A stretch of DNA of 5,091 nucleotides from positions 1 to 5,091 of the forward strand of contig JALWSN010000343.1 of NCBI GenBank assembly GCA_027080245.1, given 5' to 3'. Position 1 is the stretch's first letter, and the number at the start of each line of letters is the position of its first letter. This document shows positions 1 through 5,091 of this stretch, one piece after another. This stretch comes from Ignavibacteriales bacterium (GTDB taxonomy: Bacteria > Bacteroidota > Ignavibacteria > Ignavibacteriales > Melioribacteraceae). The translations under genes were made by a program, and so were the position numbers. The notes beneath the pieces are model-generated. The model was not told where the DNA came from and ran no database searches. It saw nothing but the letters and a program-made list of their open reading frames with translations.

Positions 1-1808
1 TTTACGTCCGTTTCGGGAATTACCCTCAAAGCTTCCACAATGCTTTCGGTAATGGCGTTTGCCCGCTTTTTGATTTTCTTGGATTTCTTTTTTCGTTCCC
101 GCAGCAGCTCGCGATTGTTGTTAACGAAGGCTTCGAAAACAAGACTTAAATTTTTCGAAACAAAGGAAACGAATTTTTTTGTTTGCAGCATGCATTCAAG
201 CAAAGCTTCGTAGCCCGAAGCCCCTAATTTTATTTGCTCTTCTTCCTCTTCTTCCTTTTCTTTTTTGAAATAAAAATGGGTTCGCGCCACCGAGTAAATT
301 GCAAGCGCTATTAAAATTACAATAGCCCAAACTTTAGCGTAGTAAATGAACACCGCAAAAACGCCCGAAACAGTGAAGGCAAGCAGAGCCGTAACGAACC
401 AGCCTGCAATTACAGTAAACACTCCGTTAACCCGGTAAACCGCGCTGTCGCGCCCCCAGGCTCTGTCGGAAAACGACGTTCCCATTGCCACCATGAATGT
501 TACGTAAGTTGTGGACAAAGGCAGCTTCCAGGAAGTGGCTATTGAAATTAAAACGCTGGCAATCATCAAATTAACCGAAGCCCTTAACAAATCGAACGAA
601 ATCGGCTTGCCTTCCTCGTCCGTGGGCGTTTGTTGCGCGTTGGCAAATCTGCTGTTTACAAAATCAACTAAAAATTGCGGCGTTAATTTTTTTACGAAGT
701 TAAAAAACTCAATGCTTTTGCGAACGATTATTCTGGAAATCAGGGAAGATTCAAACCGCTCGTAGCCTTCTTCCTGCCTGCTTAAATCAACTGAGGTTTG
801 AATTACCGACCGGGCTTTCCTGTTGACAATCAAGGTTCCAATCATTATTACCCCCGCTATGACCAATAGCCACGGGCTTGAATGAATCTTTCCGCTTAAC
901 GCTTTCATTAGAACGTTTGAGGGGTCTGCAATGTTCGAAGTCAACTGGTAAGCGTTTAAACCTGCAAGCGGAACGCCGATGAAGTTCACCAAATCGTTTG
1001 CGGCAAAAGCCAGCGCAAGGGAAAACGTGCCGATTAAAACAATCGGCTTCATGATGTTTATTTTCAATAACACAAGCGCTTCGAAGAATAAAGTCCAGCC
1101 CACAAAGCTGTAAAGAATGATGTCCATTGAGTGGGAGAGAATCCAGTTTTTAGTTCCGGCGCTAATGAAGCTTGCCCCGCCAACGCCTTTAATTAAAATA
1201 AAAAAGGTAATAGCCGCAAGGGAAACGCCGCCCCACAATGCGCCGTAGCGGGGAATTCTTTTGGCGTAATCAAAAGTGAAAACGAATCTAACTAAAAATT
1301 GAATGATTGCGCCTACGGTAAAGGCTACAACAACGGAAAGTAAAATTCCGCTAATGATTGTAATTGCTTTGGAAGTGTTGATGTATTCGGCTAATTTTTC
1401 AACGCCTTGTCCGCCGTGAGTAATTTTTAGCAACGCTACAGCCACCGCCGAACCGAGCAATTCAAACACAATGGAAACGGTGGTGGAAGTAGGCAACGCG
1501 AACGTGTTGTAAAGGTCAAGTAGAATTACGTCCGTTAACATTACCGCCAGGAATATCGTCATTATTTCGGAGAAATAAAAATATTGGGGATTGAAAATCC
1601 CCTTCCTTGCCACTTCCATCATGCCTGAAGAAAAGAGCGTTCCGGCTAAAATACCCAAAGCCGCAACTAACAAAATGATGTGGCGGGGAGCTACGCGCGA
1701 GCCAACGGCTGAATTCAGGAAATTTACCGCGTCGTTGCTTACGCCAACTATCAAATCCGACACGGCTAACAAAATTAGAATTACAACAATAGCAATGTAG
1801 ATGTTCAT
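1..1808 (-). CDS. PiT-family inorganic phosphate transporter (PHO4 family), C-terminus cut off by the window edge
   Basis: This is an inner-membrane permease expected to import inorganic phosphate, by analogy with the PiT/PHO4 family (ion-gradient driven). I translated it directly: 602 codons are open from ATG at 1808 to the left edge with no stop, so the 3' end is missing. Both halves of the family's internal duplication are visible. The first has GVSNDAVNFLNSAVGSR (N25, D26, N29) followed by LPTSTT at 105-110. The second has FAANDLVNFIG (N271, D272, N275) followed by LPLSTT at 429-434 and a GWFVTALL helix. A hydrophilic loop at about 329-410 separates the halves. After the last membrane helix comes a charged cytoplasmic tail with KKEKEEEEEE at 515-524, then a Lys/Arg-rich, probably helical region. 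Such tails occur in long Bacteroidota PiT proteins and may be PhoU-like, but too little is visible to assign a domain. No phoU or pst gene is in view. Family assignment is firm; ion specificity (H+ or Na+) is not determined. Confidence 0.93.
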   Translation of the reverse strand, partial: MNIYIAIVVILILLAVSDLIVGVSNDAVNFLNSAVGSRVAPRHIILLVAALGILAGTLFSSGMMEVARKGIFNPQYFYFSEIMTIFLAVMLTDVILLDLYNTFALPTSTTVSIVFELLGSAVAVALLKITHGGQGVEKLAEYINTSKAITIISGILLSVVVAFTVGAIIQFLVRFVFTFDYAKRIPRYGALWGGVSLAAITFFILIKGVGGASFISAGTKNWILSHSMDIILYSFVGWTLFFEALVLLKINIMKPIVLIGTFSLALAFAANDLVNFIGVPLAGLNAYQLTSNIADPSNVLMKALSGKIHSSPWLLVIAGVIMIGTLIVNRKARSVIQTSVDLSRQEEGYERFESSLISRIIVRKSIEFFNFVKKLTPQFLVDFVNSRFANAQQTPTDEEGKPISFDLLRASVNLMIASVLISIATSWKLPLSTTYVTFMVAMGTSFSDRAWGRDSAVYRVNGVFTVIAGWFVTALLAFTVSGVFAVFIYYAKVWAIVILIALAIYSVARTHFYFKKEKEEEEEEQIKLGASGYEALLECMLQTKKFVSFVSKNLSLVFEAFVNNNRELLRERKKKSKKIKKRANAITESIVEALRVIPETDV

Positions 1809-1817
1809 TAACTGAAG

Positions 1818-1824
1818 CTCTTTT
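1818..1824 (-). promoter_or_regulatory. Ribosome binding site of the phosphate transporter
   Basis: Read on the minus strand this is AAAAGAG, nine bases before the ATG at 1808. It is a weak, purine-rich Shine-Dalgarno. It supports the start at 1808 because the protein then begins directly with a hydrophobic helix (MNIYIAIVVILILLAV), and the first PiT signature follows at residue 22 as expected. Confidence 0.5.
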
Positions 1825-1960
1825 GTTTGATGAAAAACAATTAATATTTTAGTTGAATAAAAATAATAAAATTGGCGCTAAAAATTTTTTTAAATGGGGA
1901 AATTTTACGCCTTACAATATTGGCGGAATATTGGATGGTAGTCCGAATGGATGCTACGTA

Positions 1961-1992
1961 TCTCGTCCCAATAAATCGGAACTACGACGAGA
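1961..1992. repeat. Inverted repeat TCTCGTC ... GACGAGA (7-bp arms, 18-base loop)
   Basis: The arms are at 1961-1967 and 1986-1992 and are perfectly complementary. The element lies 14 bases from a second hairpin (2006-2022), and the two flanking contexts resemble each other on the minus strand (GGCGTA before one, CGTCGTA before the other). No T-run follows on either strand, so it is not an intrinsic terminator. It may belong to a dispersed palindromic repeat family; the rest of the genome is needed to tell. Confidence 0.5.
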
Positions 1993-2005
1993 CAAGTCCG
2001 CTTTC

Positions 2006-2022
2006 TCCCGCAAGTTGCGGGA
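2006..2022. repeat. Near-perfect palindrome TCCCGCAAGTTGCGGGA
   Basis: The 8-bp arms TCCCGCAA and TTGCGGGA flank a single central G, so in RNA the innermost pairs would open to make a small loop. It is GC-rich within an AT-rich spacer and has no following T-run, so it is not a terminator. The near-symmetry would also suit a dimeric DNA-binding protein, but the site is about 200 bases upstream of the transporter start, which is far for a simple operator. Confidence 0.5.
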
Positions 2023-2146
2023 TACGCCGCGATAAGTTGGATGCTTAGGGCTGTGGCATAATAGAAGTGCGAGATATTCTCAATCAAATTTTTCTTTTGT
2101 CAAAATTTAAATCGTGAGTAACCTGCATTCTGGAAATAATATTGTT

Positions 2147-2183
2147 CTTAGCTACTCCCTACGGTCTCCTCGCGAAAGCTAAG
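2147..2183. repeat. Inverted repeat CTTAGCT ... AGCTAAG
   Basis: The 7-bp arms are at 2147-2153 and 2177-2183 and enclose a 23-base, GC-richer loop. The loop contains CGGTCTCC (2162-2169), whose complement GGAGACCG occurs again at 2292-2299. The structure has no T-run. Its function is unknown; it could be a structured RNA segment, a remnant of a repeat element, or chance. Confidence 0.35.
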
Positions 2184-2390
2184 CGAACTCTACGTGGCGC
2201 TGGTTTTCCTTTTTAATGCAAAGCGCGCGGGGTTATTCTTCAATTAAAGTAACAGCTGAAATAATGAATTGACTAAGCGACCAAGAGACGGGGAGACCGA
2301 GAGATGATTAGAATTAACAGGGTAATTTCTTCAATCCCTTTTTTTTGATTTAACAAAAGCATAACCAAGAACTACGCGCCAAAAACCGCG

Positions 2391-2431
2391 AAAAAAAATG
2401 AATTCCCCTTCCTTTGTGCTGGAAGGGGATT
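2391..2431 (-). terminator. Rho-independent terminator of the propeller gene
   Basis: On the minus strand a 9-bp GC-rich stem (TCCCCTTCC pairing with GGAAGGGGA; plus-strand arms 2404-2412 and 2421-2429, 8-base loop) is followed within four bases by CATTTTTTTT (complement of 2391-2400). It begins about 35 bases after the stop codon of the gene ending at 2466, which is the expected place. The plus strand has no T-run after the hairpin, so it works in one direction only. It implies that the propeller gene and the phosphate transporter are not co-transcribed. Confidence 0.85.
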
Positions 2432-2465
2432 CAGTGGGCGGGTTCTTAAAATATTAAATCTTAAT

Positions 2466-4682
2466 TTATTTTATTAAAATCATCTTTTTGGTAGAAGTAA
2501 AACTACCAACCGAAAGGGCGTAGAAATAAATTCCACTTGGCAGGTTCGTCGCCCTGAATTCAACGGAATAATTGCCCGGCGTCTGATACGCATTCACAAG
2601 TTCTGCAACTTTACGCCCCAGTACGTCGTAAATGGTTAAAGTTACATGCTGTTGAAACGGTGATTTGTTCCTTGCGCCAATTAAGTATTTTATTATTGTC
2701 GAGGGATTAAAAGGATTCGGGTAATTTTGGTAAAGGCGGTAATCTTTTAGTGTAATGTTGTCTTTCTTTTTCTCCTTTACGTCAAGCAAGACCCCGTTTT
2801 CATTGAAAATGCACAAATTTACTTGTTCGGATGCCTGAGTTGAATTGAAAGACGCAAACCAGACGTTCCCCTTGGAATCCACCGAAACGGCGCCTAAGTT
2901 GTTGGTGGGAATAACCGAATTTTCCACTTTGTATTCAGTCCAATTATTTTCGCTTGTGTATTTAACCAGCCCATCGCCTGTGGCAATCCAAAAATTATTA
3001 TTGTTGTCAACGTCGAAAGAGTAAATAGATTTTGATTCAATGCCCGTTGCCGCCCTTGCCAAAGCCTGCCAGTTGCCGTTTACAAATTCCGCCAAGCCGC
3101 CGGTATCCCAATCTGTACCGTTCCAGTACGAAGGCACAAGCGCCCAAAGATTTTTATTTTTATCTTCGCGCATTTCAATTACGCCGTAGCCCGGGAGTCC
3201 CGAATTTGTTGGGTCGAAAACCGCCCAATGTTGTGTGGTTAAATTGTAACGCGCTAAGCCGTGATGCGTTGCAACCCACATGTAATTGCCCCAGGAATAC
3301 AAGAATTGAATGTCGTTGTCGGGGAAGGTGCTGTCCGAAGACGAAATGGTCTTGTAACTGCTCCCGTTGAAAATCACTACGCCGTTGTAGCTCAATCCGA
3401 ACCAGATGTTGTTGTTGGCGTCCTTTGCCATTGCATTGATTGTGTAACCGTCGATTGCGGCGTCTTTGTAAACAACAAAGTTTTTGCCGTCGAACAACGC
3501 CGCGCTGCCCTGCCTCGTTCCAATAAGCAATTTGCCGTCCTTTGTCAAATCCAGCGAATTAATTGCATTGCTTGGCAACTGGGAGTTTTCGCTTGTGTAA
3601 TTTGTCCAGTTTTCGCCGTCGTATTTGAACAATCCTTGATCCGTTGCAATGTAAGCCGAATGGTCTCCGAATGTAACGATGTCGTAAATTGTAGTGGTAA
3701 TGGGCGAATTGGAAGTGTTGTAACCCGCCGCCCAGGTTTTTCCGTCGTACATCGCGAGGCCCGAAGGAGAGCCGACCCAAAGCCTGTGCTGCGAATCTTC
3801 CAGAAGGGCGTAAACATAGGATGAGGGAATTTTGGAGTTGTTGGTATCGAAGTGTGTCCAGTTCGTTCCGTCGAAAAAAAACAATCCGTCCGCCGTGCCA
3901 AACCAAAAACCGCCCTTCCACGATTTTTCGATTGTGTAAATTTTGTTTGTCGTGAGGGGAGAATTGTCCTTATTAAAAGCCGTCCAATTTTGCCCGTCGT
4001 ATTTGATTACGCCTTTGTCTGGGGTTGCAAGCCAAAGGTTGCCTGCGTCGTCTTCGGCAATTTTGTAAATGAAGTAAGAAGGCAGTCCCGAATTATCCGG
4101 CGTGAAAATTGTCCAGTTAGAGCCGCTTATTTCAACGAGACCCCCGCCTGTGCCAACCCATTTTGTTCCGGCTTTGGCGATGTAAATATCAAAAACATTT
4201 TGAGATGGAAGTTTGGAATCCCACGTGTTGTAATCCTTCCAGGCGCTGCCGTCGTAGTAAGAAAGTCCGCCACCCTGAAAAGCCACCCACAACTTCCCGC
4301 TCCCTTCGGAAGCAATATCGTTAACGGCAACGTCCGCACTGTTCTTATCCCAAAAAATTGTTTGCCATGTGTCTGCCATGTCAAATTTTGTGATTCCCGC
4401 GTATTCCGAACCGAAATAAATTACTCCGTCGGCAAGAGTGATTGAATGAATAACATTTGAAGGCAGTGAGGAGTTAGTTCTGTTGTAAAAAGTTCTTTTC
4501 CCGGTGGAAAGGTTCATTTTTACTATCCCTCCGTTTGTTCCAATCCACAAATTGCTATTGTCTTCTGCCAGAGCCAGAACATTATTGCCTGCGGCAAAAT
4601 CGATCCATTTCTGACCTTGGGAGAAAACAAAGGTACTTTTTAAAAAAACAAAGAATGAAATAAGAAGTAACAGATTTTTCAT
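2466..4682 (-). CDS. Secreted Reg_prop-type beta-propeller protein with C-terminal T9SS sorting tail
   Basis: This 738-residue exported protein has no identifiable enzymatic domain. Residues 1-21 are a signal peptide (MKN, hydrophobic core, VFS before Q22). Residues 45-606 hold 13 consecutive units of about 42 residues with the pattern L/F-W-x-G/A-T-x-x-G-L-x-x-Y-D-G-x-x-W-T-x-Y, then N-S-x-L-P-S, then a hydrophobic strand and an Asp/Asn turn. This is the Reg_prop (two-component regulator propeller) repeat. A 14th unit starts at VWFAS (607) and can be closed by the N-terminal strand at 25-44, giving 14 blades, the number for two seven-blade propellers. Residues 647-738 form the type IX sorting domain: NYPNPFNPST, LTIYDVLGRKVAELV, LPSGIYFYAL and a final KKMILIK. 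The protein should pass the inner membrane by Sec and the outer membrane by T9SS. I chose the start at 4682: an upstream in-frame ATG at 4709 would add nine polar residues before the signal peptide, while 4682 has GGAGG five bases ahead. No histidine kinase domain follows, unlike many Reg_prop proteins. Binding partner and role are unknown. Confidence 0.92.
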   Translation of the reverse strand: MKNLLLLISFFVFLKSTFVFSQGQKWIDFAAGNNVLALAEDNSNLWIGTNGGIVKMNLSTGKRTFYNRTNSSLPSNVIHSITLADGVIYFGSEYAGITKFDMADTWQTIFWDKNSADVAVNDIASEGSGKLWVAFQGGGLSYYDGSAWKDYNTWDSKLPSQNVFDIYIAKAGTKWVGTGGGLVEISGSNWTIFTPDNSGLPSYFIYKIAEDDAGNLWLATPDKGVIKYDGQNWTAFNKDNSPLTTNKIYTIEKSWKGGFWFGTADGLFFFDGTNWTHFDTNNSKIPSSYVYALLEDSQHRLWVGSPSGLAMYDGKTWAAGYNTSNSPITTTIYDIVTFGDHSAYIATDQGLFKYDGENWTNYTSENSQLPSNAINSLDLTKDGKLLIGTRQGSAALFDGKNFVVYKDAAIDGYTINAMAKDANNNIWFGLSYNGVVIFNGSSYKTISSSDSTFPDNDIQFLYSWGNYMWVATHHGLARYNLTTQHWAVFDPTNSGLPGYGVIEMREDKNKNLWALVPSYWNGTDWDTGGLAEFVNGNWQALARAATGIESKSIYSFDVDNNNNFWIATGDGLVKYTSENNWTEYKVENSVIPTNNLGAVSVDSKGNVWFASFNSTQASEQVNLCIFNENGVLLDVKEKKKDNITLKDYRLYQNYPNPFNPSTIIKYLIGARNKSPFQQHVTLTIYDVLGRKVAELVNAYQTPGNYSVEFRATNLPSGIYFYALSVGSFTSTKKMILIK
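2469..2744 (-). other. Region encoding the T9SS type A sorting domain
   Basis: Residues 647-738 of the propeller protein. The order of motifs is that of the Por secretion tail family: YRLYQNYPNPFNPSTIIKY, a beta strand VTLTIYDVLGRKV, the GNYSVEF strand, LPSGIYFYAL, and a basic C-terminus. In this family the domain directs outer-membrane export and is normally cleaved off, with the mature protein anchored to the surface or released. The insert ARNKSPFQQH (about residues 669-678) between the first two motifs is a slightly long linker. Confidence 0.9.
2865..4550 (-). repeat. Thirteen tandem propeller-blade repeats of about 126 bases each
   Basis: Protein-level units start at residues 45, 88, 131, 174, 216, 259, 301, 343, 385, 426, 468, 512 and 564; most are 41-44 residues. 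At DNA level the similarity is patchy: the stretch for YDGxxWT recurs as variants of GTCCAGTTTT-GCCGTCGTA on the plus strand (for example near 3605, 3735, 3857, 3985 and 4235). Unit 12 is longer (52 residues) because of an insert around SYWNGTDWDTGG. Unit 9 lacks the usual W in its first strand and has F in place of the second W. The divergence suggests old duplication, not recent expansion. Confidence 0.85.
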
Positions 4683-4687
4683 TTTAA

Positions 4688-4692
4688 CCTCC
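4688..4692 (-). promoter_or_regulatory. Shine-Dalgarno GGAGG deciding the propeller gene start
   Basis: Minus-strand GGAGG lies five bases (TTAAA) before the ATG at 4682. This is stronger than anything before the in-frame ATG at 4709, and the protein from 4682 starts exactly with a classic signal peptide (MKN followed by LLLLISFFVFL). Both observations favour 4682 over 4709. Confidence 0.8.
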
Positions 4693-4743
4693 ATCGTGTT
4701 TTCAGCCAAACCATTTTTGCCGAGTTCTTTGCAAAAGTCAAAC

Positions 4744-4774
4744 CAAACTTTAATAACCTTAAATAAAAAGTCAA
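4744..4774 (-). promoter_or_regulatory. Candidate Bacteroidota-type promoter of the propeller gene
   Basis: On the minus strand TTG (complement of 4772-4774) is followed after 19 bases by TAAAGTTTG (complement of 4744-4752). This resembles the known Bacteroidota -33 TTG and -7 TAnnTTTG elements with their usual spacing, apart from one extra base inside the -7 element. Transcription would begin near 4737, giving a leader of roughly 55 bases before the ATG at 4682. The call is by motif only. Confidence 0.5.
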
Positions 4775-4814
4775 GTGGCGAATCTCACAAATAGTACAAT
4801 TTGGGAAGGTAATT

Positions 4815-4825
4815 TGCCGACGGCA
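4815..4825. repeat. Short palindrome TGCCGACGGCA
   Basis: Five-base arms around a central A, in a GC-richer patch of otherwise AT-rich intergenic DNA, about 40 bases upstream of the candidate -33 element of the propeller gene. It could be a protein-binding site or part of a small dispersed repeat. The evidence is only its symmetry and its composition. Confidence 0.3.
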
Positions 4826-5000
4826 GACTAAGCCTCACCTCCGTTTTCCGGTTAGTACGCCTGTAGAACGGTTCAACAATTACTTTCCGCTTGTTTGCAA
4901 GAAAACAAATAATTCAATAAATCGAAACAATTAATCAGATGTTATTATTGGGCGCAACCTTCATTAAATATCTTGAATCTTTTAAACGAAATGAAGTAAT

Positions 5001-5038
5001 TGTTTGTTAGGCAGATCGGTTATTCTTGCTAACAAACA
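5001..5038. repeat. Inverted repeat TGTTTGTTAG ... CTAACAAACA (10-bp arms, 18-base loop)
   Basis: The arms at 5001-5010 and 5029-5038 are perfectly complementary. There is no T-run on either strand immediately after the second arm, so it is not a standard intrinsic terminator. It lies about 320 bases upstream of the propeller gene and about 50 bases before the right edge. It could be an operator, the end of a small element, or an RNA hairpin belonging to a unit outside the window. Confidence 0.5.
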
Positions 5039-5091
5039 GACATTTAGATTAAAATAAACTGTAATTGTTTAAAATAAAATAAGTTATGACG

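Larger units (their letters stand above)
1809..2465. other. 657-base intergenic spacer without a convincing gene
   Basis: The spacer separates two minus-strand genes. The part next to the transporter (about 1825-1910) is very AT-rich and probably contains its promoter, but I could not pick one convincing -33/-7 pair. The part at about 1955-2040 is richer in GC and holds two neighbouring hairpin-forming units. A third inverted repeat lies at 2147-2183. The intrinsic terminator of the right-hand gene is at 2391-2431. Two overlapping 60-codon open frames on opposite strands (1853-2035 plus, 1905-2087 minus) cover the palindromic part. They have no recognisable product and no good ribosome binding site, and I do not regard them as genes. 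A small RNA or a decayed mobile or repeat element is possible but not shown. Confidence 0.7.
4683..5091. other. Upstream intergenic region of the propeller gene
   Basis: No coding region is supported here. It contains the Shine-Dalgarno and promoter described separately, a GC-richer patch at about 4814-4872 with a short palindrome, and an inverted repeat at 5001-5038. The remaining sequence is strongly AT-rich. A terminal ATG at 5086 on the plus strand is followed by only one codon inside the window, so it cannot be judged. Confidence 0.6.

Noticed and set aside
511..765. 84-codon plus-strand open frame
   Set aside because: Antisense to the phosphate transporter, across its second LPLSTT motif and central loop; the transporter reading is unambiguous.
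1591..1800. 69-codon plus-strand open frame
   Set aside because: Antisense to the N-terminal region of the phosphate transporter, including its first PiT signature.
1853..2087. Two overlapping 60-codon open frames on opposite strands in the spacer
   Set aside because: Their products resemble nothing known, they run through palindromic repeats, and neither has a convincing ribosome binding site.
2318..2328. Fragment AACAGGGTAAT resembling part of a homing endonuclease (I-SceI) site
   Set aside because: Only part of the 18-base site is present and there is no intron or endonuclease gene nearby; chance is the simplest explanation.
3261..3824. 187-codon open frame on the plus strand
   Set aside because: It lies entirely antisense to the propeller gene, whose protein has clear repeats and domains. 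The predicted product is Cys/Val/Arg-rich with no family resemblance, a typical shadow frame.
3545..3921. Two minus-strand open frames of 118 and 120 codons in other frames
   Set aside because: They overlap the propeller gene on the same strand in alternative frames, and their products are Arg/Thr/Pro-rich shadows of the blade repeats.
3852..4445. 197-codon open frame on the plus strand
   Set aside because: Antisense to the propeller gene, with no recognisable domain and no ribosome binding site; its length comes from the repeated codon pattern of the blade repeats.
2865..4550. Regular spacing of similar DNA segments suggesting a CRISPR-like array
   Set aside because: The period of about 126 bases is in frame and encodes protein blade repeats; the repeats are divergent and not separated by unique spacers.
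4683..4709. N-terminal extension MAENTMEVK of the propeller protein
   Set aside because: It would put nine polar residues ahead of the signal peptide and would place the GGAGG Shine-Dalgarno inside the coding region; the start at 4682 fits better.
4810..4875. Possible riboswitch
   Set aside because: I could not match it to the conserved core of any riboswitch class I know, and it lies upstream of the best promoter candidate.
5086..5091. ATG at the right edge on the plus strand
   Set aside because: Only two codons are visible and there is no Shine-Dalgarno, so a gene start cannot be supported.

Overview
The window suggests a Bacteroidota/Chlorobiota-group bacterium, most likely Ignavibacteria-like. 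The main clue is the secreted protein at 2466-4682, which ends in a type IX secretion (T9SS) sorting tail with the phrase NYPNPFNPST, typical of that group. A Bacteroidota-style promoter (TTG, 19 bases, TAAAGTTTG), an AT-rich base composition between genes and a long PiT-type phosphate transporter agree with this. The assignment is an inference from motifs; there is no rRNA or other marker gene here.

Layout. Positions 1-1808 (minus strand) hold a PiT-family inorganic phosphate transporter whose C-terminal end runs off the left edge of the window. Positions 1809-2465 are a 657-base spacer with no convincing gene. It contains two adjacent hairpin-forming modules (about 1955-2040), a further inverted repeat (2147-2183), and an intrinsic terminator (2391-2431) placed for the next gene. 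Positions 2466-4682 (minus strand) hold a 738-residue exported protein: signal peptide, 14 Reg_prop-type beta-propeller blade motifs, and a C-terminal T9SS tail. Positions 4683-5091 are its upstream region, with a strong Shine-Dalgarno, a candidate promoter, a small GC-richer patch and a 10-bp inverted repeat.

Both genes point the same way. The terminator and 657-base gap between them argue that they are separate transcription units, and nothing links them functionally. The transporter would import phosphate across the inner membrane. The propeller protein would be exported to the cell surface or medium, where its role is unknown.

This looks mostly like an ordinary chromosomal region. I did not find a clear undescribed multi-gene system. 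The items most worth a second look are the free-standing 14-blade propeller with no kinase domain and the palindromic modules in the spacer.
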